Below are positions 1 through 7,377 of a DNA stretch of 14,180 nucleotides, in pieces. Position 1 is the stretch's first letter, and each line of letters begins with the position of its first letter. Below the pieces are notes generated by a model, which worked only from the letters and a program-made list of their open reading frames with translations, was not told the origin of the DNA and made no database searches. Both the position numbers and the translations under genes were made by a program. The stretch is from Chloroflexota bacterium (lineage in GTDB: Bacteria; Chloroflexota; Dehalococcoidia; Lucifugimonadales; UBA3495). The stretch is taken from assembly GCA_022561675.1 (NCBI GenBank), contig JADFQT010000028.1, positions 1 through 14,180 on the forward strand, written 5' to 3'.

Positions 1-953
1 AGCCGGTCCAGCAGGTGAGTTTCCAGGATTTTGACCTGGGCCGGAATGTCATTGTCGATGAGGAACTTGGTTCCGGCGTACGCCGCCGCGGTGGTCAGGG
101 CGTTGCCGCCAAAGGTTGAGCCGTGGTCGCCGGGGACCAGGGCCATGGCCGCCTCTTTGGACAGGAAGGCGCCGATAGGAACCCCATAACCCAGGCCCTT
201 AGCCAGAGTAATCACGTCCGGCTCCACCCCGTACTCCTGGTAGCCAAAGAGACTGCCCAGGCGGCCCATGCCGGTCTGTATCTCGTCCAGAATCAGCAGT
301 AGGCCGCTGCGGTCGCACCACTCCCTAACCCGCCGCAGGTAGTCGTCGTCGGGAATATTGACGCCGCCCTCCCCTTGCACCGGCTCCAACATCACCGCCG
401 CCGTCTTGTCGGTGGTGGCGTTCATTATTGCTTCCACGTCGTTAAAGTCCACATGGACAAAACCGGGCAGCAGGGGCTGGAAGGCCTCCTGCATTTGGGG
501 CTGGCCGGTGGCGGCCACGGTGGCCATGGTCCGGCCGTGGAAGGAGTTGAAGGCGGTGATGACCTCGTAAGCGCCATCCCGATTCAGCTTACCGTAGCGC
601 CGGGCCAGCTTCAGCGCTCCTTCATTGGCTTCGGCTCCGCTGTTTCCAAAGAAAACCCGGTCCAGGCAGCTATTATCGATCAGCAGCTCCGCCAGCATCA
701 GCTGGGGCACGGTGTAAAACTGATTGGAGGTTTGCAGCAGCGTGCCGGCTTGCTCCACAATGGCCTGGGTTATTACCGGATGAGAGTGCCCCAGGTTGTT
801 CACGGCCCAACCCGCCACGAAGTCCAGATACTCCTTGCCGTCGGCGTCCCAGACTCGGGTGCCCTGGCCGCGTACCAGAACCACGGGCTGCCGTCGCACC
901 GTTTGAGCGTAATACTTCTGCTCAATAGAGATCCACTCTTCGCTCTTGGTCAT
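1..953 (-). CDS. argD: Acetylornithine aminotransferase, 3' end cut by window edge
   Basis: PLP-dependent class III aminotransferase that converts N-acetylglutamate semialdehyde to N-acetylornithine, the fourth step of arginine synthesis in the cytoplasm; some members also act on succinyl-diaminopimelate. I translated it by hand from ATG at 951-953. 317 codons are visible and no stop is reached, so the C-terminus (roughly the last quarter of a ~400-residue family) lies outside the window. Visible signatures: GNSGAEANEGALK around residues 103-115 (phosphate/cofactor loop), NSFHGRT at 136-142, EPVQGEGG at 190-197, LDEIQTGMGR at 222-231 (Asp223 contacts the PLP pyridine nitrogen), Lys252 in ITLAKGLG as the Schiff-base lysine, and GSTFGGNALT at 278-287. 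A strong Shine-Dalgarno AGGGAGG lies about 10 bases before the ATG and overlaps the stop codon region of the upstream UPF0182 gene, suggesting translational coupling. Ornithine aminotransferase is the close alternative, but the argJ-argB neighbours favour argD. Confidence 0.93.
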   Translation of the reverse strand, partial: MTKSEEWISIEQKYYAQTVRRQPVVLVRGQGTRVWDADGKEYLDFVAGWAVNNLGHSHPVITQAIVEQAGTLLQTSNQFYTVPQLMLAELLIDNSCLDRVFFGNSGAEANEGALKLARRYGKLNRDGAYEVITAFNSFHGRTMATVAATGQPQMQEAFQPLLPGFVHVDFNDVEAIMNATTDKTAAVMLEPVQGEGGVNIPDDDYLRRVREWCDRSGLLLILDEIQTGMGRLGSLFGYQEYGVEPDVITLAKGLGYGVPIGAFLSKEAAMALVPGDHGSTFGGNALTTAAAYAGTKFLIDNDIPAQVKILETHLLDR

Positions 954-967
954 GGTCAGCTACCTCC

Positions 968-3676
968 CTAGGGCTGGCGTAGATTTTCCAGAGATTGTTC
1001 CAGGGTGCCCAGGGCTTCCTTGAGTTGGTCGATCGCCTCTTGCACTTCCCCCAAATCCAGGGCTTCTCCGGATTCCGAATCATAAGGTCCCGAATCAGCG
1101 CCGGCCAACAATCCGGGGGAGCCGGTGCCGATCAGCAGGGCCAGGGCCTCATCGATGGTATCGGCCATCACCAGCCTGCTATCGTCGGCCAGGATGACCT
1201 TCTTCAGCTCGGGAAAGGCCAACACCTCCGATTGCAGGTAGAGGGGTTCCGCATACAGTATGGTATCCGCTATGGGGATTACCAGCAACTGTCCCCGGAT
1301 GATCTGGGAGCCGGAACCATCCCAAAGGGTGAATTGCTGAGAAACCAGCTGGTCGTTCTCAATACGCGCCTCCACTTGGGCAGGTCCGTCAACCTGCCGG
1401 TCCTTGGGCAGCTGGAAACTGAGTAGCTCCCCATAATTGGGCCCATCGTTGCGAGCGATCAGCCAGCCCACCAGGTTCTTCTTGTTCCCAGCGGGAGTGA
1501 AGGGGAGTAGCAGGACGAATTCCTCCTTCTCTTCCTTCGGTAAGCGCAGCACCAGGTAAGACGCTTTAAGCCCTATGCCGGTTTTGCCGATACGGGTTTC
1601 CAAGGGAATGTCCCATTGCTCCGCCTGGTTGAAGAACACCTGGGGGTCGGTGACATGATAACGAAGGAACATGCGCGCCTGCGCGGTGAACAAACCCACG
1701 GGGTAGCGTATGTGCTCTCTCAGCGTTGGCGGCATGGCGGACAGATCCTGAAACAGCCGAGGAAACGCCCGATGATACATCCGCAGCAATGGGTCGGTCT
1801 GGTCTATGGCATAGAAATTAACCGCGCCGTTATAGGCGTCCACCGTCACTTTAACACTGTTCCGAATGTAATTGAACTCGTCGTTGGCAGGAGTGGAGTA
1901 GGGGTATCGACGGGTGGTGGTATAGGCGTCCAGAATCCACCATAGCTTCCCGCTGTCATCCACTACCGGATAGGGATCAGCGTCCAACTTGAGGAAAGGC
2001 GCGAGGGCGGAGACCCGATCCTGAATGGAACGTCGATATTGAATACGGCTATCCCGGGTGATCAGTTCGCTGAGGAGGATGTTGATGTCCGCAAATCGCC
2101 AGGCGTAAGCGATTCGGCGAGGCAGAGAACTCAACCGTATCCCGCCGGTGCCGTCGTAGCGTTGAAATTCCGGGTCCGGGTTGACCTCAGCCATATTGCT
2201 GTTGACTATGGCGAAATTCCCAGCCGCCTCTCCGTAGTACAGCTCCGGGCGCGAAACGGGCAGCCGGCCTTGAATCGGTATGTCCCGCAGAAAGAACTCG
2301 GGACGCCCTTCCCCTGGAGTAAATCCCGTCGCCGGACTCATCGCCACTCCGTAACCGTGGGTGTATTGAAGCCGCTGGTTGACCCAGTTTCGGGCGTCGG
2401 CGGGGAGGTTGTCGGCGTCCAACTCCCGGGCGGAGATCAGCACCTGTCGCAGCCGTCCGTCCACGACGTAGCGGTCCGAGTCCACGTTGAGGAAGGAATA
2501 GTAAAGCTCCATGAACTGAAGCTGATTGTAGGCATCCCGCATGGGTTGCTGGTCCCAGATTCGAATGTTATCCAGCGTGGGTCGATTTTCCTGGATTGCT
2601 CGCCGGTCCAGAACGCCGGTTGCCGGGTAGTCGATTTGTTGCACCTGGTCCAGCTGGTAGGCTGCCCTCGTAGCATTCAAGTTCCGGAGTATGTAAAGCC
2701 GCTCCCGAGTAAATTGGTCTGGGTCTACTTCGAATCTTTGAAATAGAGCCGGAAAAGCCACTCCGGTGACCAGCGCCAGGATGGCCCAAAGACTGAAGGC
2801 GCCGATCATCAGCCGCAGCCCCGCATACCGGGTACTAAGCCAGAAGCCGGCGGCGGCTAGAACTGCTACGCCTGCTAAAAACCCATTCAATGGGAGGCGG
2901 GCATGGGTATCGGTATAGGTGGCCCCAAAGACCACTCCACCCTCAGAAAGTACCAGTTCGTAAATGTCCAGCAAGTGGTTGGCTGCGATAACCAGCATCA
3001 GGAAAACGCCTAGAGCGGCAATATGATGGAACATCCGAGGGGTGATTACCAGTGCTACCCCGCGGATGCTGAAGACCGTAGCGTAGCAGGCAAGGGACAC
3101 TGCTATCGCGGTTACGCTCAAGCCCAGGAGCCAGCCCTGGGCGAAGTTCAATACCCCCAGGGTAACTACGTAGAAGGACGCATCCAACCCAAACTGGGGA
3201 TCGGTGAACCCGAAGGAGACGCGGTTAGACAGGAGCAGAAAAACCTCCCAACGGGCCGCCGCCGCTGCCCCGAACGCCGGCCCCGCGATGATCAGGGTCA
3301 GAGCTAAAAGGACCGCCGCCCCAGCCACCAGCAGTCGAATGGCGTCCGGCGGCTGGGAGAGGAGGATGGTGCCGCGGGAATGCTGTAGGGCCAGGTGCAG
3401 GTTCCAGAAGAGGACCCCGGTCGCTAGCAGAGTGCCAATTAGAAAGAGGGTTATCCGGTACCAAATAATCTTGCTGAAAACGTCCAGGCGTCCCAAATGC
3501 CCGAACCAAAGCAGGTCGGTAAAAAGGCCTACCAGCCAGTGCAGCAAAAGTAACAGAAGGATCAGGCCGATCAAAAACAGAGCCCACCGAGTAAATTGGC
3601 GCAGGTGGCGGGCCGAAATGCCGGGGAGACTGGGCCCCGGCACTCCGTCTGCGTCATTGGTGAGATCGTAGCTCAT
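968..3676 (-). CDS. UPF0182 family large integral membrane protein
   Basis: A 902-residue protein of the UPF0182/COG1615 family, whose biochemical role is not established. The N-terminal ~300 residues hold about seven hydrophobic segments: roughly 30-53, 72-95, 112-135, 170-200, 213-235, 260-280 and 285-310. The family-typical stretch TDLLWFGHLGRLDVF follows the first one. The rest is a large, mostly soluble, probably extracytoplasmic domain rich in Tyr, Arg and Pro, with the conserved-looking segment around ATRAAYQLD and RIWDQQPMRDAYNQLQ. The C-terminus is acidic (GPYDSESGEALDLGEV) and ends in a Leu/Glu/Gln heptad-like region compatible with a short coiled coil. Length matches the family (about 900-1000). 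It lies between argB (152 bases upstream) and argD (14 bases downstream). Its Shine-Dalgarno is weak (AGGGA about 13 bases before the ATG). A promoter overlapping the argB stop suggests it can be expressed independently. I see no evidence of an arginine-related function. Confidence 0.9.
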   Translation of the reverse strand: MSYDLTNDADGVPGPSLPGISARHLRQFTRWALFLIGLILLLLLLHWLVGLFTDLLWFGHLGRLDVFSKIIWYRITLFLIGTLLATGVLFWNLHLALQHSRGTILLSQPPDAIRLLVAGAAVLLALTLIIAGPAFGAAAAARWEVFLLLSNRVSFGFTDPQFGLDASFYVVTLGVLNFAQGWLLGLSVTAIAVSLACYATVFSIRGVALVITPRMFHHIAALGVFLMLVIAANHLLDIYELVLSEGGVVFGATYTDTHARLPLNGFLAGVAVLAAAGFWLSTRYAGLRLMIGAFSLWAILALVTGVAFPALFQRFEVDPDQFTRERLYILRNLNATRAAYQLDQVQQIDYPATGVLDRRAIQENRPTLDNIRIWDQQPMRDAYNQLQFMELYYSFLNVDSDRYVVDGRLRQVLISARELDADNLPADARNWVNQRLQYTHGYGVAMSPATGFTPGEGRPEFFLRDIPIQGRLPVSRPELYYGEAAGNFAIVNSNMAEVNPDPEFQRYDGTGGIRLSSLPRRIAYAWRFADINILLSELITRDSRIQYRRSIQDRVSALAPFLKLDADPYPVVDDSGKLWWILDAYTTTRRYPYSTPANDEFNYIRNSVKVTVDAYNGAVNFYAIDQTDPLLRMYHRAFPRLFQDLSAMPPTLREHIRYPVGLFTAQARMFLRYHVTDPQVFFNQAEQWDIPLETRIGKTGIGLKASYLVLRLPKEEKEEFVLLLPFTPAGNKKNLVGWLIARNDGPNYGELLSFQLPKDRQVDGPAQVEARIENDQLVSQQFTLWDGSGSQIIRGQLLVIPIADTILYAEPLYLQSEVLAFPELKKVILADDSRLVMADTIDEALALLIGTGSPGLLAGADSGPYDSESGEALDLGEVQEAIDQLKEALGTLEQSLENLRQP

Positions 3677-3721
3677 GGTAATTTAATGATCCCTGAAGAA
3701 ATTACTAAACTTGGGATATCC

Positions 3722-3768
3722 AAATCCCCCTCAGTCCCCCTTTCAAAAAGGGGGATATAGGGGGATTT
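3722..3768. repeat. G/C-tract palindrome (REP/MITE-like hairpin)
   Basis: Left arm 3722-3743 and right arm 3747-3768 are inverted copies. Each arm contains two five-base runs (CCCCC on the left, GGGGG on the right) flanked by AAAT/ATTT at the outer end and TTT/AAA at the inner end. Only 3732-3734 against 3756-3758 mispairs (one position is a G-U wobble), and the loop is about three bases. It would form a very stable hairpin of about 20 pairs in either strand. There is no T-run after it in the minus direction, so it is not a canonical intrinsic terminator. It sits in the 5' leader of the UPF0182 gene, downstream of the predicted promoter. Similar G5ATTTAG5ATTT palindromes are, to my memory, dispersed repeats in several bacterial phyla. 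Confidence 0.8.
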
Positions 3769-3803
3769 CCCCAAATGGTGGCTTCTCGAACTGAGTTTAG
3801 CTA

Positions 3804-3832
3804 TATATTCAAGGCTCAGTAATTGAGGTCAA
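3804..3832 (-). promoter_or_regulatory. Predicted sigma70-type promoter for the UPF0182 gene
   Basis: On the minus strand, TTGACC (3827-3832) is followed after exactly 17 bases by AATATA (3804-3809), with an alternative TATATA one or two bases on. The -35 overlaps the argB stop codon (3829-3831). A 6-base inverted repeat, ACTGAG (3790-3795) and CTCAGT (3815-3820), flanks the -10 and could be an operator, although arms this short may be chance. Transcripts from here would carry the G/C palindrome at 3722-3768 in their leader. Confidence 0.5.
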
Positions 3833-4653
3833 GGGGGAATATGACCCGGAGACGCGCCTCCCCGCGCGCCTCTAATGATGCGGGTGCCGGTGGCTCGCCC
3901 CAGGAGACAATCCAGCAACGCGTTCGGCTCCCGGCCATCAATGATGTCGGCGTAAGGGGAGGTCTCTAAAGCCCGCAGGCAGGCGTCCAGTTTGGGAATC
4001 ATTCCCCCCCGTACCACGCCGGAGCGCAGCAGGTTGCCCGCCCGGCGCCGGTCTAGTCTTGGCACAACTCTGCCATTGCCATCCATCACTCCCGCCACGT
4101 CGGTCAGAAAGACCAGCCGTTCGGCACCCAAAGCTCGGGCCACCTCCCCAGCCACGGTGTCGCCGTTGATGTTTAGCGCACCCCCGGCATGCTCGGATCC
4201 GTCCAGGCGATGAAACGCCAGCGGCGCCATCATCGGGATGAAACCGGAATCCAAAATGGCCATAATCGGCTCCGGGTCTACCCGCGTAACCTCCCCCACA
4301 TATCCCAACTCGGGCCTGGCGATGTAAGCCTCCAGCAAGCCGCCGTCAATGCCGCTGAACCCCATTGCCCGACCGCCCAAGCTGTGTATCTCAGAAACCA
4401 GCTCCTTGTTGATCAGTCCGGTAAGTACCGCCACCACGATATCCAGGCTGTCTGCGTCGGTTACCCGTAGTCCATCAACGAACCGCGGTGGTATCCCCTG
4501 CCGCCGCATCCATTGAGATATGACATTGCCGCCGCCGTGCACCACCACGACCCGGGCTCCCTGCTTTTGCAGGGTAACCAGGTCCTTCAGGCTGGTATCC
4601 CGGTGAGTTAGAGTGCTACCCCCGATTTTAACTACAATCGGCGGGCTGGACAC
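3829..4653 (-). CDS. argB: Acetylglutamate kinase
   Basis: Phosphorylates N-acetyl-L-glutamate with ATP, the second step of arginine biosynthesis, in the cytoplasm (amino acid kinase fold). I place the start at GTG 4651-4653 (274 residues) because GGAGGA lies four bases before it and the protein then begins directly at the first strand, PPIVVKIGGS. A TTG at 4675-4677 would add eight residues but has no good ribosome site. Seen from the GTG: Lys9 with GG 11-12 (phosphate binding), HGGG at 39-42, GLRVTD at 61-66, NINGDTVAGEVA from residue 161 (Asp165 matches the catalytic organising Asp; most homologs read NINAD), and GMIPKL ending near 222 (Lys221). Length is close to the family's ~260-300. 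It lacks the long N-terminal helix of arginine-inhibited hexameric kinases, so allosteric arginine inhibition is less likely (inference). It ends in TGA, showing that TGA is a working stop in this genome. Confidence 0.95.
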   Translation of the reverse strand: MSSPPIVVKIGGSTLTHRDTSLKDLVTLQKQGARVVVVHGGGNVISQWMRRQGIPPRFVDGLRVTDADSLDIVVAVLTGLINKELVSEIHSLGGRAMGFSGIDGGLLEAYIARPELGYVGEVTRVDPEPIMAILDSGFIPMMAPLAFHRLDGSEHAGGALNINGDTVAGEVARALGAERLVFLTDVAGVMDGNGRVVPRLDRRRAGNLLRSGVVRGGMIPKLDACLRALETSPYADIIDGREPNALLDCLLGRATGTRIIRGARGGASPGHIPP

Positions 4654-4777
4654 TCGGTCCTCCGAAAATAGAAGCAAAGCCTGGCTTGGATTTAAAAGAC
4701 GACAGGACCATAGTTGAATCTTGGCTGACGCGCTTCAGAAGCTTGGGCGCTTCCAACTGAGGTTGATCTGAATGACG

Positions 4778-5995
4778 TTAGGTGGTGTAGGCGCTATTTA
4801 TTATTACGTACTCTTCGGTCAGGTCGCAGCCCCAGGCGATGGCTTCACCGTCCCCCAGGTTCAATTGCAAGCGGAAGGTAACTTCCGGGCCCCGCATTTG
4901 CGACACCACCGCATCTCGATGGAAAGGAATAGGGCTGCCGGCCTCCATGATGCACACCCCGTTGACGAAGAGGTCTATTTTGGTTTCGTCCGCCGCTGCG
5001 CCACTTCTTCCCAGGGCCATCATTACCCGGCCCCAGTTGGGGTCGGCGCCGTTGACGGCCGACTTGACCAGGTTGGACGAGGCCACGGTACGGGCGGCCT
5101 TGCGGGCGTCATCCCGGTCTCTGGCGCCGGCCACCTCCACGATAATCAGTCGGGAGGCGCCCTCGCCGTCCCGGGCCAGCTCTCGAGTCAGGTGAATGCA
5201 GACTTGGGACAGGGCTTCCCGGAAAGTGCCCGCGTCGGGGGAATTGGCGTCTATGGTTTGATTGCCGGCCAGGCCGTTGGCCAAAACCAATAAGGTGTCG
5301 TTGGTGCTGGTGTCCCCGTCCACCGTCAGCATATTAAAAGAGGCGCCGGCCACTTCGGCCAGGGTAGTCTGCAAGAAATCCGCCTCCACCTTGGCATCGG
5401 TGGTAACAAAGGCCAGCATCGTGGCCATGTTTGGGTGGATCATGCCTGAGCCTTTCGCCACGCCGCCGATATGAACCGGGTGCCCCTCCAACTCAAAGGA
5501 GACGGCCACTTCCTTAGTCCGGGTATCGGTGGTCATCATCGCTCGGGCAACGGCGTGTCCGCCGTCTGAGGACAGCTGGATCTGGTCAATGCCGGAGCGG
5601 ATCAAGGACATGGGGAGCTCCACGCCAATGACTCCGGTGCTGCACACCAGCACCTCATCGGACGTTAAACCGGTTCGCTGGCCGGCCAGGACGGTCATCT
5701 CCTGCGCGTCCTTGTAACCCTGCTCTCCTACGCAGGTGTTGGCGATGCCGGCATTGACCACCAGTCCCCGTACCGGACCCTTGGCCAGGTGTTCCCGGTT
5801 GACCGTGACGGTGGCGGATTTAATGGTGCTGGTGGTGAACACTCCGGCGGCGACGCAGGGCGCCTCCGAAGTGATCAAAGCCAGGTCCAGCTTGTCTTCA
5901 GCGTAGGTCTTCAGGCCGGCGTAGGTTGCCCCGGCGAGAAAGCCCTGGGGCGAGGTCACTGTACCGCCTTCCAGCATTTTGATAGCGCCGGACAT
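4778..5995 (-). CDS. argJ: Glutamate N-acetyltransferase / amino-acid acetyltransferase (ornithine acetyltransferase)
   Basis: Transfers the acetyl group from N-acetylornithine to glutamate, closing the cyclic arginine pathway; bifunctional members also use acetyl-CoA to make N-acetylglutamate. At 405 residues it matches the family. The precursor self-cleaves between Ala and Thr; here the site is in KGSGMIHPNMATMLAF (residues 181-196), with Thr192 as the new N-terminal nucleophile of the beta chain. Other family features are NAGIANTC at 81-88, VCSTGVIG at 117-124 (oxyanion-hole region), and in the beta chain TVDGDTSTNDT and NGADPNWGRVMMALGRSG. The C-terminus EEYVIINSAYTT matches the usual ending. 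Start ATG 5993-5995 is preceded by GGAG at about seven bases. It is the first gene of the leftward arg cluster; about 120 bases separate it from argB. A promoter with flanking direct repeats lies upstream (6052-6107). argC is not in the window. Confidence 0.96.
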   Translation of the reverse strand: MSGAIKMLEGGTVTSPQGFLAGATYAGLKTYAEDKLDLALITSEAPCVAAGVFTTSTIKSATVTVNREHLAKGPVRGLVVNAGIANTCVGEQGYKDAQEMTVLAGQRTGLTSDEVLVCSTGVIGVELPMSLIRSGIDQIQLSSDGGHAVARAMMTTDTRTKEVAVSFELEGHPVHIGGVAKGSGMIHPNMATMLAFVTTDAKVEADFLQTTLAEVAGASFNMLTVDGDTSTNDTLLVLANGLAGNQTIDANSPDAGTFREALSQVCIHLTRELARDGEGASRLIIVEVAGARDRDDARKAARTVASSNLVKSAVNGADPNWGRVMMALGRSGAAADETKIDLFVNGVCIMEAGSPIPFHRDAVVSQMRGPEVTFRLQLNLGDGEAIAWGCDLTEEYVIINSAYTT

Positions 5996-6051
5996 CTAAA
6001 GCTCCACGGACACCGAAAATCGTAAGTCGGCCAACACCAGATACCGGCCCC

Positions 6052-6107
6052 CAAATATAGGTCCAGAGTATATCACACCTAGAACACGCCTCAAATATGG
6101 TCCAGAG
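6052..6107 (-). promoter_or_regulatory. Predicted argJ promoter bracketed by two direct repeats
   Basis: On the minus strand, TTGAGG (6089-6094) and TATACT (6067-6072), 16 bases apart, form a sigma70-like promoter about 70 bases before the argJ ATG. Two near-identical copies in the same orientation flank it: CAAATATAGGTCCAGAG at 6052-6068 and CAAATATGGTCCAGAG at 6092-6107 (plus-strand reading, differing by one A). Their starts are 40 bases apart. One copy covers the predicted start-site side, the other overlaps the -35 edge. This is the arrangement expected of a repressor operator pair. The motif does not resemble the E. coli ArgR box. Confidence 0.5.
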
Positions 6108-6175
6108 CGGATCGGGAGCTGACAAGGGTATGTAAATCTTGGCGCTCGCGAATACAGCTTGGCATGAAGAATGTT

Positions 6176-6209
6176 GTCATTCCGAGCCGAAGGGCTCTCT
6201 CGAAATGAC
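6176..6209. repeat. REP-like palindrome
   Basis: Outer arms GTCATT (6176-6181) and AATGAC (6204-6209) enclose an inner hairpin, GAGCC (6184-6188) with GGCTC (6193-6197) and the loop GAAG. The consensus TGTCATTCCGAGC..GAAAATGACC resembles dispersed extragenic palindromes seen in many environmental genomes (from memory, not searched). It lies in the divergent region between argJ and the first MaoC gene, away from both predicted promoters. The remainder of 5996-6431 shows the two promoters and nothing I can read as a gene. Confidence 0.5.
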
Positions 6210-6321
6210 CTGGTGATCTGGGTTTTCAGCTACAATATCTACCCTAGTCCGCAGGTTGGGACACCAATTCGGAGGCTGCCTATTCTTGCTTGAGATGCCA
6301 TCGCCCTCCTCGTCCGGAACA

Positions 6322-6350
6322 TTGACTTGCCCCCCTGGTTAAAGTATGTT
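6322..6350 (+). promoter_or_regulatory. Predicted sigma70-type promoter for the MaoC pair
   Basis: TTGACT (6322-6327) and TATGTT (6345-6350) are separated by exactly 17 bases, giving a start site near 6357 and a leader of about 75 bases before the ATG at 6432. AGGAGG at 6416-6421 is a strong ribosome binding site. No other comparable promoter is visible in the preceding 300 bases on this strand. Confidence 0.55.
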
Positions 6351-6431
6351 ATACGGGAGTTGGACCGGGGCGTTTCGTATCTCGGTGCGGCTCTGATCCC
6401 TATGCAACATCCAAAAGGAGGCGCAGTTTAG

Positions 6432-6857
6432 ATGGCCGCAGAAAAGCTCCCTGAACTCGACTACGATAAGCTGCAGATTGGCGAAGAGCTGGGGTCTTAC
6501 GAGTACCTGCTGACGCAAGAGATGCTCGATAGCTTCCGGGCTTCCGTCGAGGATCCGGACGCCGCCTTCCCGACCATTGCCGTCAAACACGACGCCACCG
6601 CCCTGGCCATGTGCTACGAGGACAATATCGGTGGAGTGAACGCCGCAAACGAGATGGAGTTCCACAATCCTCCAATTCCCGGCAAGAGAGTCAAGGTCAC
6701 CGGGCGGATTCACGACAAGTACTCCCGCCGGGACAAGCCTTATCTAGTCATCGAAGCTACCGCGGTAGACGAAGACGGCCGGCTTCTGGAGAAGATGCGT
6801 ACCTACCAAATGAAAAAACCTGATGAGGTGGGAAAAAAATGGCAAGCGCAGAGTTGA
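6432..6857 (+). CDS. MaoC-like hydratase subunit, N-terminal hotdog type (non-catalytic partner)
   Basis: A 141-residue single-hotdog protein resembling the N-terminal half of MaoC-type dehydratases (MaoC_dehydrat_N / FAS1 dehydratase-like). It opens with LDYDKLQIGEELGSYEYLLTQ, typical of the family's first strand and helix (the 'G..l....yt.t' pattern), and has HNPPIPGKRVKVTGRIHDKY around residues 77-96, matching the central sheet. I do not see the D-x4-H catalytic dyad, so it is probably the structural or substrate-binding subunit. The next gene, which has the dyad, overlaps it by 19 bases, so the two very likely form a heterodimer like mycobacterial HadAB or two-gene MaoC hydratases. The substrate (acyl-CoA or acyl-ACP, fatty or short branched acid) cannot be told from sequence. 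ATG 6432 with AGGAGG ten bases upstream is a secure start. It ends in TGA. Confidence 0.75.
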   Translation: MAAEKLPELDYDKLQIGEELGSYEYLLTQEMLDSFRASVEDPDAAFPTIAVKHDATALAMCYEDNIGGVNAANEMEFHNPPIPGKRVKVTGRIHDKYSRRDKPYLVIEATAVDEDGRLLEKMRTYQMKKPDEVGKKWQAQS

Positions 6858-7258
6858 GCAACGAGACCATCCCGGTCCTCACCAAAACCATCACCCAGGT
6901 AAAGATCAACCAGTTCGAGTCCTGTGGTATTCTGGACCGCGACAACATCCACAACAACCCAGAGTTGGCCAAGCAGCGGCTGGGAACCACCTACCCCATC
7001 GCCTCGGGCCGGATGTCGGTGGCCTTCGCCGCTGAATCCCTGCGCAAGTTCTTCGGCGCGGAGGTCTTCAACCACACCGGCACAGTCAACCTGAAGTTTC
7101 TCCGTCCGGTCAAAGAGGGCGATACCATTACCGTGGGCGGTACGGTCAACAGCCGGCAAACTGTGGAAAACGGCACACTGGTCATAGTGGACCTCTACTG
7201 TGAGAATCAGAACGGCGATAAGACGGCGGTAGGACAGGGCACCGCGATAGTTTCCTAA
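6839..7258 (+). CDS. MaoC-like (R)-specific enoyl hydratase subunit, catalytic
   Basis: A 139-residue single-hotdog protein. The segment GILDRDNIHNNPELAKQRLG (starting near residue 30) matches the hydratase-2 signature, with Asp33 and His38 in the D-x4-H spacing that forms the catalytic dyad. It is followed by YPIASGRMSVAF, corresponding to the usual 'ia.G....a' helix. The second half, FNHTGTVNLKFLRPVKEGDTITVGGTV, is the typical strand pair 'f..PV..GDt'. Reaction: reversible hydration of a trans-2-enoyl thioester to a (3R)-hydroxyacyl thioester, presumably with the upstream subunit. The start ATG 6839 overlaps the previous gene's end by 19 bases and has GAGGTGGG six bases upstream, so translation is probably coupled. 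Which pathway it serves is unknown; no other fatty-acid or acyl-CoA gene is adjacent. Confidence 0.8.
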   Translation: MASAELSNETIPVLTKTITQVKINQFESCGILDRDNIHNNPELAKQRLGTTYPIASGRMSVAFAAESLRKFFGAEVFNHTGTVNLKFLRPVKEGDTITVGGTVNSRQTVENGTLVIVDLYCENQNGDKTAVGQGTAIVS

Positions 7259-7377
7259 GAACGCCGGGTGCGAGCCGCCCCATGGAAGTGGTTCGGGAAG
7301 CTGTTGGGCACGTTCTTAAAAAAGTTATTGATTCAGACCGAGGCGTTTATTGAACCGCTCAGGGAGAAAAAATACCG

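Noticed and set aside
375..971. 198-residue plus-strand ORF at the left end
   Set aside because: Antisense to argD, whose catalytic motifs are complete across this stretch.
2039..2746. 235-residue plus-strand ORF opposite the UPF0182 gene
   Set aside because: Antisense shadow of a well-supported gene. Its composition (Val/Arg/Pro-rich, no recognisable motif) is typical of a complementary frame in GC-rich DNA.
4678..4777. Possible separate promoter for argB in the argJ-argB gap
   Set aside because: No -35/-10 pair with acceptable spacing on the minus strand, only small chance hairpins such as GCTTCAGAAGC; argB is more simply cotranscribed with argJ.
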